The position numbers and the translations under genes are program-made. Shown here one piece after another: positions 34,500-46,333 of a DNA stretch of 64,000 nucleotides. The stretch's first letter is position 1, and the number at the start of each line of letters is the position of its first letter. The notes beneath the pieces were generated by a model that saw only the letters and a list, made by a program, of their open reading frames with translations, did not search any database and was not told the origin of the DNA. This DNA is from Areca catechu (lineage: Eukaryota > Streptophyta > Magnoliopsida > Arecales > Arecaceae). The stretch covers positions 2,728,001-2,792,000 of the forward strand of contig JAHSVC010000034.1 of the NCBI GenBank assembly GCA_021397845.1, written 5' to 3'.

Positions 34500-35145
34500 C
34501 TCCTCGGCCATCCCATGCATAAATGGCCTGGGAGGTCAAAGTTGATCATAAGCTTAGAGAATTGGACCGATGCATTGAGATATTACAAGACCTAGCTCTC
34601 GGGAGAGATGAAGGCCTTGGCCTTGTCACTTAGGTGCCATTCGTAACATGCATCATGATGAAACATTGTCGAGGCACTTTAAAATACCCTAACTAGAGAT
34701 CTATAATGGATCCACTGATCCGTGAACCACCTAGAAATTTTCAAGGCATTGATGCTCCTACATGGGGGCACTGAAGAGATTCTATGCTAAGCTTTCCCCT
34801 CAACCCTTAGAAAGTTTACCCAGTATGGTATTCAACTAAAACTAGGTTCTATCTACTCTTTTGATCAATTGAGTTGATCTCTTATTTCTCATTTCACAAG
34901 TAGTAGAAAGCTATGTCGGAGCTCTAATTCTTTGATCCATATAAAGTAAGAGATGGAGCCCCTTCGATCCTATATGAACAGATTCAATAAGGCGGCTCTT
35001 GAGGTACATAACCTGGATCATTCTATCACTATGATGACTATTAAAAATGGGCTCCAGTAATATCCTTTTCTCTTTTCTTTAGAAAAGAGATCACCAATAG
35101 GTTTTTTGAAATGCTGGTGAGGGTAGAAGCCATCTAAGGGGCAAG
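34500..35145 (+). pseudogene. gag: gag of element F (Ty3/gypsy, degenerate)
   Basis: Translated in pieces with stops, it follows a Ty3/gypsy gag: an EIYNGSTDP-like start near 34690, a damaged middle, then SRKLC and, near 34950-35130, EPLRSYMNRFNKAALEVHN followed by IKNGLQ and FSLEKRSP. Gag would form the particle shell. No zinc knuckle is seen because homology passes straight into the integrase region at about 35150. Confidence 0.6.
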
Positions 35146-35149
35146 GTCT

Positions 35150-36095
35150 TATCATTTAAAATTCTCAGGCAAGGCTACTACTGGCCCACTATTTATCAAG
35201 ACTCCATAGACTTCATCAAGCGATGCAACCAATGCCAGTGATATGCTGATATATAGCCATTATCGGCTGCTCTGCTGGTCCCTATTGTTGCCCCAAGGCC
35301 TTTCATACAAAGGAGAATGGATATACTTGGTCCCTTTCTCCAAGCTTCGGGATAGCAAATTCTTGCTTGTGGTAATAGATTAGTTCACAAAGTGGGTGAA
35401 GGCCAAACTCTCGCCAAGATCACCAAAGCCCGAGTGAAGGATTTTTTATGGAAATCCATTGTCTATCATTTCAGGCTCCAAGAGTCATTATTACTGACAA
35501 CAACTAATAGTTTAGTGGTTTCAAGCTAGCCATGTTTTGCATGGAGTTGGGTATAAAATACTTTTTTTATCTTTATGGGCTATCCCTAAGCTAATGGGGA
35601 GGCCAAATTACTAACATAACTCTTTTACGGGGTTGAAAACTCACCTTGATTGAGCTAAGGGGGCATGGATCGAAGAGTTGAACCATGTTCTAGGGGCCTA
35701 CTAAATTACATAGTGGATCCCAATTGGCAAAACTCCATTCATTTTAGCCTTTGGGACCGAAGCTGTAATCCCTTTGGAATTAGGCCTTCCTCCCTTCAGG
35801 TCAAAACTTTTTTGGAAGACACAAATCTTGAACATCTATGGGTGAACCTAGACTTAATAGAAGAAGTCTGTGAATGGACTACGATGAGGATGGTGGCCTA
35901 TAGCAAAGGGTTACTCGGTACCATAATGCCAAAGTTAGAGGCAAGAATTTCTAGGCCAGAGATCTTGTGCTTTGATGAGCCAAAGTATCCTAACCGATGA
36001 CTCAGGGAAAGCTATTCTCAAATTGGGAAGGCCCCTACTGGTATAAGAAATTATTTAACCTAGAACCTATCATCTAGCACAGTTAGATTGAAATA
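35150..36095 (+). pseudogene. Integrase of element F (Ty3/gypsy, degenerate)
   Basis: Begins with the zinc-binding HHCC region (LRQGYYWPT, then KRCNQCQ, about 35165-35240) and continues into the core (RMDILGPF near 35318, then remains of the TDN and GEAK stretches) and the C-terminal part (FGIRPSSLQVKT and MRMVAYSKGLLG in the open stretch 35665-36000). Several stops. It follows gag with no protease, RT or RNase H between, so more than 2 kb has been lost at about 35145-35160. Confidence 0.65.
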
Positions 36096-37380
36096 CCTTA
36101 TCCTATTTGTGGAGCTTTGAAAATCTTTAAATGTACTATCAATGACATCAACCTAATTTACAAAGTATGTATTTTATTGATATGATATATTTGCCCTTGT
36201 TAAAGTATATTTATGTTGAAGACACTTACCATAATACCCAAGACTCAATAAAGTTTTAATGAAGTTGTGATGGACGAAGCCAATGCAGTGGAAAGGAGGC
36301 CAAAGTTCAATTTAAACACCTAGGATTGCAGAGCTATTTTGAAAAGCCAAGGGATGCCCTTATGCTCTAGAAGTCACCCAAACCTCTTATCCACCATGAA
36401 GAGGTGTGTTGTGTAGGCGAGGTTGGTAGGCAGTGATGGGGGCCTCTTTGCATGGAGTTAACAGAATGCAAAGGCTCTCCCTTGGTCCACCACTAAGCAA
36501 AGAGAAGCAAATTGACACCAACCGAGGGCTCCACCTATTATAAGGAGGGAGAGACTTTGAACGCCATTGATCATTCACTATCAATACTGGGACTCATCTG
36601 GTGCCTCTCTCCTACTCCCAGTGTCCCTTAGAGGGAACTAGGTGGTGAGGATGAACCGAGAGAAGAGGTATAGAACCTATGCTCTCCTCCAGTTCCATCC
36701 CTTGGCTAGTAAGGGAAGCAGCAATGCACTCAAGTTGTCAGCTAGTTCCAACATCTCCCATGCCAAGGTACACTTTGCCATAATGCTCTTTCCCTTTCCA
36801 TTTGAGATAATATTTGACAAGAGCCCCTCTATCTAGAAGAGGGGACCTACATTGAAGCTTCCTTGGTTGAATAACTAGGAGGATGCCTTCATAAGGAACA
36901 CTAGGGCAAGTGAGGAAAGAGGAAACACAGTAAAGATCTACCCCAATCAATCTACTCAAAATGTTATTTATAGTAAAATTCGATAATAACCGACAATACT
37001 TCCAACCAATCATTATCGAACACATATTTTAATTAGGCATGTATACTATCTCTATCAAACATGCGAGTTTTCCTTTAAGATTGGGCACCTGTTGGAAAGA
37101 GCATAAACATAGTGAATATTGAAAGGATCTCATCAAGATGCAAATGATTTGATGGGATGATGTGAAAACACATTGAGAAATCAAATCCTTGCAATCCTCA
37201 ACCTCGATTATAACACCACTTAAGGTCCCTGCCATATAGCTAATTAGCAGATTCCCTACTAGGAAGGGCCATAAACCTAGAAATCCTTATCTTGGAAAAT
37301 ACTAGCCTTGGCCTGGTAGGCTATTACCTACCTGAGGAAGCCCTCCTTAAGATACTTCCTTAGTTTGGTAGACTATCAGG
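36096..37380 (+). other. Element F internal sequence, no gene seen
   Basis: Noncoding in my reading; it precedes the tandem repeat block. Confidence 0.4.
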
Positions 37381-37935
37381 CCCCCCATCCTACAGAATGG
37401 CTAGCTAATTTAACTACGAAGTCTCGATATAGGGCTTGGGCTAACTAAGAAGACCTTCATCCCTTGATTGTCTGGTTAACTATGAAGTCTCATCAGCTCA
37501 ATGGTGGCAGACCATTGGGTCCCCTATCCTATGAAATAGCTAGCTGGGTTAACTATGAAGTCCCGGTATAGAGATTAGGCTAACTATGAAGACCCTCATC
37601 CCTCAACCATTTGGTTAACTTGAAGTCTCGGCCTAATGGTGGGGGACCATCGGATCCCCATCCTATATAATGGCTAGCTTGGTTAACTATGAAGTCCAGT
37701 ATAGGGCTTAGGCTAACTATGATCCTTATCCCTTGGCCATCAAGTTAACTATGAAGTCCTGGCTTAATGGTGGTGGACCATTAGATTCCCCTTCCTATGG
37801 AATGGCTAGCTGGGTTAACTATAAAGTCCCGGTATAGGGCTTGGACTAACTACAAAGACCCTTGTCCCGTGACTGTCGAGTTAACTATGAAGTCCCGGCT
37901 CAATGGTGATGGACCATTGGGTCCCCAATCCTTCG
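37381..37935 (+). repeat. Tandem repeat, four units of about 133-139 bp, in element F
   Basis: The landmark GCTAGCT..TTAACTA recurs at about 37400, 37539, 37672 and 37805. Each unit also repeats GTTAACTATGAAGTC internally two or three times. Confidence 0.8.
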
Positions 37936-37946
37936 GATCAATCATG

Positions 37947-38267
37947 GCAATTCTTACCCTCCTACAGTGAAAATTGATTAAAGGGGCAGAATTCTTGACT
38001 TCTTAGTCTCCATAGTCTCCAAGGAAGTTGAGAGACCTACTTAAAAACTTGGAACCAATAGCAACAACCTTCACCTTTCTTAAATTCTCAAGTCCTATAA
38101 ATGGTGCTATAGCAATTCTTACCCTGCTATAGAAAATTGATTAAAGGGGCAGAATTCTTGACTTCTTAGTCTCCAAGGAAGTTGAGAGACCTACTTAAAA
38201 ACTTGGAACCAATAGCAACAACCTTCACCTTTCTTAAATTCTCAAGTCCTATAAATGGTGCTATAGC
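37947..38267 (+). repeat. Direct duplication of about 160 bp in element F
   Basis: 37947-38111 and 38112-38267 are nearly identical; the first has about nine extra bases (an internal TCCATAGTC repeat). Confidence 0.85.
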
Positions 38268-38549
38268 TTTTACTATTGATTGACTTGCGACCTCTCAGAA
38301 AAAGGGTATCATCAATAACTAGGATCTATACTCCCCAAGGTCTAACAACCTGCAATGTCAATAGTCCTGCAGTTGTGGAGATAAAATATAGTAGTAATAT
38401 CCACTACACTAGGAATAAAAATATTTGTTCAAGGATGGAAGCATGTCCAGGAACAAAAGCAAACCCCATTAAGACTCACGAAAAAGGTTTTATGGCCATT
38501 ACAAAATGGTCCCTCTGAAAACAGTTTCAAGACCTTTACAAATAAAAGT

Positions 38550-39157
38550 AAAATGATGAGGAACCCTTTAGGCATCTATCCGACCTTGATTTGGTGGAGA
38601 GTTTGGAGTTGCCTTTGGAGCTTCATCCTTGTTGGAAGGAACATCCAAAAAGTCAAGTCGGAGCATTGGATACTTGAATGCCACTTTGGTCCTAACTTTA
38701 TCCTTATCGAAAAGATAAAAATCCAAGGCATAAATCTTTTGGCATTGGTGCACTCTTCCGAGGCTTTGTATGCCTCTACACTCTCTCGAGCAGTCATATC
38801 TAATCGAGCCTTGACTTCAGAGAGCTCTCGCTTTAGTCCTTCTCCTGATCCTCCACTCTTGCCCTCTTCTTCCCCTCCTTCGAAGCTAGCTTGTCTAGAC
38901 GAGCATTTTTGGCTTCAAGGGAAGATCTCGTTGCATCAAATCCCTCCTCTTTCTCTAACTCCCCAATACAAGCCAATAGATTGGAATAGTCATTAACATA
39001 ATGGCCCATCTACTAAAAAAAAATTTGAAAAATAACTCTAAAAGATGTTGGCAAACACATGAAGCATATTATTTTCACCTCCAGGTAGGCCATGATTGCA
39101 TCCTCTAGGCAACGAGCAGCCCATAGCCTGACAAGCCTTTTGGCATCATCCAGGAAT
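38550..39157 (-). pseudogene. Antisense ORF of element F, C-terminal part
   Basis: Read on the minus strand in broken frames it gives charged, helix-prone sequence (FLDDAKRLVRLWAARCLED near 39080-39165, then SLEAKNARLDKLASKEGKK and TARESVEAYKASEECTNAK near 38750-38910). This resembles the coiled-coil tail of antisense proteins in plant Tat-type gypsy elements. The N-terminal part is probably at 45162-46333, separated by element G. The role of these proteins is not known. Confidence 0.45.
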
Positions 39158-39162
39158 ATGAT
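39158..39162 (+). repeat. Target site duplication of element G (left)
   Basis: ATGAT, repeated at 45157-45161. Confidence 0.65.
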
Positions 39163-40460
39163 TAATGAGGACATTGGCAAGAGAAAGAAACTATAAACTA
39201 ACAATCTTTGGTTTTAGTCCAATCTTTTTCAGGTTCCCATAAATATATGAAGAAGAAATAGAACTTTGTGAAGCACCTCTCGAAGACTCCTAATTCCATT
39301 TGAATAAAGCAAGTATGGAGTGTTCAAGTTCACGTAGAGCTAAACAAATAAAACTAGTGAAGCCCCCTTTTTCCAAGTCCATGGGTCGGCCAAGCTTTAT
39401 TGAAGATCATCTACCTTGAAGCCTATCTTTGGACCGGCCAAGCTATGAAGTATTCATCTACTTTGGAGCCTATTGAAAGACCAAATTTAAAAGGACATGT
39501 GGAAGGATTGGATGAAGACAAATGTTTCAAGGAGATAGCGCCACATGGAGCTTCTAGGACTTTCTCTTGTTAGGATTAGTTACTAGGAACTAATCATATA
39601 ATTAGTTACCAACTAAATCTGAATTAGTTGGCTTCTTAATCTACCTTTTTTGCCGCCCATTATGGCTACCCTTGGCCTATAAATAGGACCAAGGTCTTCT
39701 CTTGTAAGGCATACAATATTTGAGTTGAATGAAAGCTTGCTAGTTTGTCTTCTCTTCTACCTTGCCAAGTTCATGAGTTCTTCTTGGAGTTTTGAGTGTT
39801 TCTCTTGAAGCTTGAGTTGGAGTGTTGAGTTTGAGTGAGTGCCTTGAGTTTGAGAGACCTTAGATCCCTTTCCAAGCTTTTTCTACCTAGGATCCAAGTA
39901 GTCAAGAAGGAGGGAAAGTGCTGCCCAAGAACTCAGCAACCTTCTTCAAATCCCTTCACTTTCCTTTGTTGAATCATTCAATTTCTTTCAATTCTTCATC
40001 ACCACGACCTCACTTTGGATCATTTGCAGGTTTTTCTTGATGATTTAAAGCTGATGATGAAGGCTCCATGCCATGGACCAAGCTCTAATGGTAAGTTCTA
40101 AGTATGAAGTATAGATCTTGTCTCTAGCCTTCAAATTCTTGAGTGATGAGTGCGTTCCTTCTAATTGAACTTTGATTTCTCTCATTGTTAGGAAAAGACC
40201 TTCTTGATAGATCTAAGATTCTTAAAGGTAGCTTAGCCTAGTTTGAGGGATTCTATGCCCTTAGATCCTACTTTTTTTTTCTTGAAAGAGAGCTTGCACA
40301 AGGGTGTTTAGAATTCTGTTCACCTAGTTTTCATATTGAAGTTCTTCATCTCTTCTATGCATGATTTTGGTCATATCTGGAGCTCTAATGCTAGTATGTT
40401 GTTGCTAAGTGAGTGGATCACACCTCCACACACCCATCTCATCAAATTCATTCCCCATCA
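39163..40460 (+). repeat. 5' LTR of element G
   Basis: 1298 bp, matching 43849-45156. A strong TATA box (TATAAATA, 39678-39685) lies near its middle. Confidence 0.85.
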
Positions 40461-40465
40461 ATTTT

Positions 40466-40476
40466 TGGTATCAGAG
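40466..40476 (+). other. Primer binding site of element G
   Basis: TGGTATCAGAG five bases after the LTR end; initiator tRNA-Met type, as used by many chromovirus-like gypsy elements. Confidence 0.8.
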
Positions 40477-41765
40477 ATTTGTTTCTAGGTTAAGCTTTGC
40501 AAGCTGCAGAAATTCTATCTCACTGTCTTATGAGTTTTCTATGATTTTTGTGTTTTTTACAGTGATCAAAAAAATCCAAACAAATACTTTTCCAGTACCT
40601 TAGTTGTTATGATTCGAAATTAAAATTCAAAAAAAAAACTCCTTGATTTCTGGATTTAAAAATACAAGTTCTTAGGTCGTTTCTAAAGTTCTATCCAGAA
40701 TTCTATTTTTGCCTTCCATTTCATTTAATTGTCAAAAAAACTCAATTTTTTTATAAATTTCAAATTTATAGCTGAGACTCAGATTCAATGTTTTATCATT
40801 TTCCACTAGAATCTTGAATTTTAGAGAGGTTTAGAATTCAGAATTTGAAATTTGAATTTAGGTTGTTAAGAGTTAGCTAAACTACTGGAACCTTCTAGCA
40901 ACTATTTTCAAACTACCTTCTCAAGCAAAATTTGAATTAATTTAAAGTCAAATGTTAAATTCTAAAATTCCAAATCTGAGATCTAACCAAGTCAGTTTTA
41001 TTTCAATTTTTTGGATTTAAAAATTTTAAATTTTGAATTTTCAAATTCAGGTTAGCTGGAGGTTAGTTGGAAGCTGAAAATTATATTTTAACCACTTTGC
41101 CTCGAAGGATAAATTTTTTAATCAATTTTGAAATTTAAAATTTTAAAATTGGTTGCTAGGATCTATTCTTCAAGATTTGAATTACCCAATTTAAATTTGT
41201 ATTATTTGAAATCTCAAAATTGGATTAAAAAAAATCATGTATTTGTGCTAAGTCTAGTTGATTGTACTCCTTGTCTTGCTGAAATTGTTTGCATCCAATT
41301 TTAAAACTATCTTAAGGGCAATCAATATTATATAAGGAAAGTCATTACCTTTCCTTAGCCCAAAATAACCATCCATCATTGTGCATTGACCTAATTTTAA
41401 TTAAAATTGAGTATGAACCTAAACTAGGGACACCTACAAGTCGGATTCAAGTGCAAGATGAGGCAAAGTGCTATTTGAGTTTGTACTTACCTCTGAAATT
41501 GGTGTCTAAGGCTAGAGGTCCAATAACAAACATCTTAAGCGGACTTGTAGTTTTTAATTAGGACCTCACGAAAGTGAGGGGAGCCTCTTGCAACCCCACC
41601 TCTTACCTAGCCAGTGGACAGGATAATTGCATCTTTAATTAGTACCTAGTTAAATCCTGTATTTTGAACTTCTAGGTCTAGGAACCCTAAAAACTAGGTT
41701 TGTATTGCTTGTCTATTAGGTCAAGAGCCTTAAACCAATAGTTCTACACTCAGTCTAGTTTACCC
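40477..41765 (+). other. Leader of element G, AT-rich, no gene seen
   Basis: Long AT-rich stretch between PBS and gag, without a coding signal. Confidence 0.6.
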
Positions 41766-42792
41766 ATGGATCACAATCTTGAATTCTTTATGATGATCCT
41801 GACTGAAAAATTTGATACCATAACTAAATAATTAGGGCAAGTGAACAAAAGTTAGGGCAAGTGAATAATCAAATCAGGAACATCGAAAAAGATCGCTTGA
41901 CCCGTACTAATTCTAAATCACCTTCCATTGATCCAAGAGTCCATTATCATGATCTTACCCCTGAGTATAAACTTAGATACTCCTGTCAAGGCTTTGTAGA
42001 TCAGGAGGAGAGAGTCTTTAGGAGCAATCAACCCTATGCACCCACTTTTGATGGAAACCCTGAGGTGTATATCGATTGAAAAAAGAAAATGGATCAGTAC
42101 TTTGAGTTTGATGAAATGTTGGAAGAAAGAAAGTGTCAATTTGCTAAATTAAAGATAATCCAACATGCTAAGTCATATTGGGACATGTTGAGCATAAAAG
42201 TATTATAATGGGGATAAAATAATATTTGGAGAGATATGAAGAGTAAGCTGAGGAAAAAGTACCTAGGCAAATCTTACAAGCAAAATCTTCCAACCCAATG
42301 GTACAAATTGAGACAAGATGATGAAACTATGTTTAAATATATTGCTGAATTCAATAAGTATGGGGGAGATGAAGAAGAGACTAAATCCATGGAAGAATTA
42401 GAGGAAAAATCTCCTAAACCTATTGAAAAATTAAAGATGAAATAGAATCAAAGTCTTGTCCAAATGAAGGGCTAGAAAAAGAAGATCCTAAACCTATTGA
42501 AGAACTTGAGGAAGAAGTTTATGAAGCTGGGTCTAACCTTATGGATGAGTATGAACAAGAACAATTGCTTGAAGATAAAATAATTATCCAGCCTAAAAAA
42601 ACCAACAACGAGAATAATCAACTTGAAGAAAATGAAGTCCAAGAAGAGCCACCCCAATTAATAAAAGAGTTCATAAAAGAAGAGGATGTGGAATTAAAGT
42701 TAACCAATGATAAGGATTCAAATTTGGAGATTAATGAAAGAGCACCTATTGGGGTATTGACCATCAGGAAAACCCAAAAACAAACCCTATAG
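41766..42792 (+). pseudogene. gag: gag of element G (degenerate)
   Basis: From ATG 41766 (MDHNLEFF) it holds a Ty3/gypsy gag core in broken frames: FDGNPEVYID (about 42050), W.DMKSKLRKKYLGKSY and WYKLRQDDETMFKYIAEFN (about 42230-42350). An acidic stretch rich in Glu and Lys follows (42361-42792), with stops. No knuckle is seen. Confidence 0.7.
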
Positions 42793-43199
42793 ATCAGTCC
42801 CAAGAAGTTGTAGAGCCTTTGAAGAACCTGTGATATGTATTCCCTAACAGTTTTTCTATCCCTGATCCACCATTTTTGAACATCCACTATCGTGATCCAC
42901 CACTACGTATCATTCACTCTCCTATTCCATCCGGCTGGGACATCCACCATAACATTGATCTGTTCCTAGTGATATTCAATAGTTACTTCTTAAGACTTAT
43001 GGTATATGTTGGGAGCCAAATTAAGATTTACTACCACTTATCTGAAGATGTGTGCGAGAGTCTTAGAAGTCTCTTAAGGAGAATATTGGAAATTAGAAAC
43101 TTTTTCCTAGCCAACAATAAATTTCAGTCATTAGTTAATAAAGCCCATTTAAGCTTATCTTTTTGTTTTAGTATCATTTGAGTTTGTTTTGTCCTTTGG

Positions 43200-43688
43200 T
43201 GTCATCCATGCATAAGTCTGCCGATTCATATGCACAACATCTTAGGGATTTGCATAGAGAGATTAGCAAGAAAAATTCAAATGAGCAATGAGAGTTACAA
43301 GCATATGGCTGATTCTCATAGAAGGGCCAAAGAATTTCAAGTAGGGGACTTTGTGATGATCAGGCTAAATCCTAAACAGTTTTCACTGGGAACTATGAAG
43401 AAACTCCACACCCGTAGTGCAGGTCCTTTCAAAATAATAAAAATAATAGGACCTAATGCTTATGTGCTGGACCTACCTTCTGACTTTGGTATTAGCTCTA
43501 CTTTTAATATCTCAGATTTGGTAGGATACAAGAAGCCCACAATGATTTCCAGTGAGTTCCTAGAACCTGATCCATCCCTTGAGAGTGAGCCAACCCTAGA
43601 GTGTCCACCAGCCACACTACCAAAGTGGGGAGAAAGAATTGAAAGGATCATAGATGACAAGATTGTCACTACTTGGAATAAAGACTAA
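43200..43688 (+). pseudogene. Integrase C-terminus of element G
   Basis: Typical end of a gypsy integrase: YAQHLRDLHREI (other frame, about 43228), then MSNESYKHMADSHRRAKEF, VGDFVMIRLNP, KKLHTRSAGPFKII and NAYVLDLPSDFGISSTFNI to about 43530, with an acidic tail ending TAA 43686-43688. One frameshift near 43270. The integrase core and everything upstream in pol are missing. Confidence 0.8.
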
Positions 43689-43848
43689 GAATTACCAACG
43701 ATACTTGGTCCTTGGCAAGGTAGAACTGATCTGAAATTCATGGATCACTCAAGAAGAACTACAAAGATCAATCCAGATCTACTTGAATACTACCGAAGCC
43801 AAAATGATCCATACTCGTCAGGACCGAGTTCTTTTTACCCAAGAGAAT

Positions 43849-45156
43849 TAATAAGGACATTGGCAAGAGGAAGAAACTACAAACTAACAATCTTTGGTTT
43901 TAGTCCAATCTTTTTCAGGTTCCCACAAATGTATGAAGAAGAAATCCAACTTTATGAAGCACCTCTTGAAGACTCCTAATTCCATTTGAATGAAGCAAGT
44001 ATGGACTGTTCAAGTCCACTTAGAGCCAAACAAATAAAACTAGTTAAGTCCCTTTTTCCAAGTCCATGGGCCGGCCAAGCTTTATGAAGATCATCTACCT
44101 TGAAGCCTATCTTTGGACCGGCCAAGCTATGAATATCTACTTTGGAGCCTATTGTAAGACCAAACTTAAAATGACATGTGAAAGGATTGGATGAAGACAA
44201 ATGTTTCAAGGAGATGGTGCCACATGGAGCTTCTAGGACTTTCTCTTGTTAGGATTAGTTACTAGGAACTAATCATATAATTAGTTACCAACTAAATCTG
44301 AATTAGTTGGCTTCTTAATCCTCTTTTTTTGTTGCCCATTATGGCTGCCTTTGGCCTATAAATAGAACCAAGGCCTCCTCTTGTAAAGCATGCAATATTT
44401 GAGTTGAATGAAAGCTTGCTAGTTTGTCTTCTCTTCCACCTTGCCAAGTTCATGAGTTCTTCTTGGAGATTTGAGTGTTTCTCTTGAAGTTTGAGTTGGA
44501 GTGTTGAGTTTGAGTGTAAGTTTGAGTGAGTGCCTTGAGTTTGAGAGACCTTAGTTCCCTTTCCAAGATTTTCTACCTAGGATCCAAGTAGTCCAAGAAG
44601 GAGGGGAAGTGCGGCCCAAAAATTCAGCAACCTTTTTCAAATCCCTTCACTTTCCTTTGTTGAATCATTCAATTTCTTTCAATTCTTCATCACCACGATC
44701 TCACTTTGGATCATTTGCAGATTTTCTTGATGATTTGAAGCTGATGATGAAGGCTCTATGCCAAGGACCAAGCTCCAATGGTAAGTTCTAAGTAGGGAGT
44801 GTAGATCTTGTCTCTAGTCTTCAAATTCTTGAGTGATGAGTGCCTTCCTTCCAATTGAGCTTTGATTTTTCTTTATTGTTGGGAAAAAGACCCTCTTGAT
44901 CCTTAGATCTGAGATTCTTAAGGTAGCTTAGCCTAATTTGAGGGATTCTATGCCCTTAGATCATACTTTTTATTTTCTTGAAAGAAAGCTTGAACAAGGG
45001 TGTTCAGAATTCTGCTCACCTAGTTTTCAGATTAAAGTTTTTCATCTCTTCTATGCATGATTTTGGCCATATCTAGAGCTCTAATGCTAGTATATTGTTG
45101 CTAAGTGAGTAGATCATACCTTCACACACCCATCTCATCAAATTCGTCCCCCATCA
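43849..45156 (+). repeat. 3' LTR of element G
   Basis: 1308 bp, partner of 39163-40460; TATA box at 44357-44364. Confidence 0.85.
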
Positions 45157-45161
45157 ATGAT
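45157..45161 (+). repeat. Target site duplication of element G (right)
   Basis: ATGAT, equal to 39158-39162. Confidence 0.65.
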
Positions 45162-46333
45162 ATTCTTAAAGGCCCCTAGCACAGTGTTTAGTCGCTGACA
45201 CTGGGGTGGAAGCAACTAATGGGTTTAGCTCTCTTGAAAGGGGGGGATGGTAGAAGAGGCCCTAATCTTGCTTTTGGCAATAGGACCCTAAGGGAGCGCA
45301 GGTGGAATGCCACCTTTGGCCTATGGGATCTCGAACCCAAAAGAAGCACCAACCTCCAAACCCGGTGAGAAATGATCCATATGCTCTTTGGCTTATGCAA
45401 AATGGGTTCCCTTGGTTTGGTTTTAGCTACTTACTTTTGCTTCTATACTTCTGCAAGATCCATCTTTGGAGATAAAAAGTGAGGAAGAAAAAAGAATCAA
45501 TTGTTAAAAACGTGTTAAAATGCATCGCTAAGTAAGGAGGAGAAAGAGAGTAATGAAGCCCTCCCCGCACCTCTTGGCTGCACCTCACATAATCCCAATC
45601 GTGCAAGGGTCTCATTGGATAGTAATACTTTCACTTCCGAGACCTCATAATGGAGGAAGATTCATGTTAAACCTTCTCCTCCTCACTTAGTATGGGAGGC
45701 AAAATTTTTGAACATTGGGGAATCCCCAAGGACCTATCTCCCAATCACTTGTGCAATGCTTGACAAAGAAAAAATGTTCCTTCCAATGGTGGACCGAAGA
45801 AGGATACCCCAAATTAAAGAGTTGTCTCGTTGTTTGTTCCGAGGGAAAACATAATACCACCCTAGGGATTGATAACTTTTGGAAAAATTAAAGATGACTC
45901 TAAACAGATTAAGGTTTGGCTCGACATTAGCTGAAAGGTATTTGACTGTGAAACCATAAATAAATGCCAAGAGTTTGGCATCATAGAGCAAGAAGAAATC
46001 CTTGAAGCCTTTAGAAGTTCTATGTAGAAATAAAATAAGAGAAGTCGACCCTAGCCCTTAGGCACCTTCATATAGTGCAATATGACCCAAGGGTAGATTA
46101 TAGACCTAGTCCATGGAAAGAGGAACCTCGAACCCAAACTCCCAAGGAATATGGTACTTATGATAAAAGCTGCCCAAGACCTTTTCTAAAAGTTTGGACT
46201 GATTTGCCTTATAGGAAACCCCTCTGGGTCCGAGCCCTTGGATTGCAAGGGAATGACTGAAGCCGAAGCCTAATGAACCATTTTGGATAAAATGGGAGCT
46301 TTGTCTAGGAAGAAGATTTAGTTGGACCTTCAT
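45162..46333 (-). pseudogene. Antisense ORF of element F, N-terminal part
   Basis: Minus-strand frames within 45734-45991 read LLAFIYGFTVKYLSANVEP, NLFRVIFNFSKSY and GWYYVFPRN. The pattern of a YG..V..L..N stretch, then a LFR..F stretch, then GW.YF..R, is that of the putative gypsy-type transposon domain (Pfam Transposase_28 family) found in antisense ORFs of plant Tat elements. Further broken frames lie on both sides (46106-46333 and 45188-45615). Element G probably interrupts the gene between this part and 38550-39157. Confidence 0.5.

Larger units (their letters stand above)
39163..45156 (+). mobile_element. Ty3/gypsy element G (6.0 kb, internally deleted), nested in F
   Basis: Two LTRs of about 1.30 kb, a PBS, a gag relic and an integrase C-terminus lie between 5-bp duplications. 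The LTRs start TAAT(G/A)AGG and end CCATCA; the start is not the canonical TG. Protease, RT, RNase H and the integrase core are absent. Confidence 0.82.

Noticed and set aside
38553..38996. 147-codon ORF on the plus strand
   Set aside because: The minus-strand frames make better sense as the antisense ORF tail of F; the plus frame has no recognisable motif.
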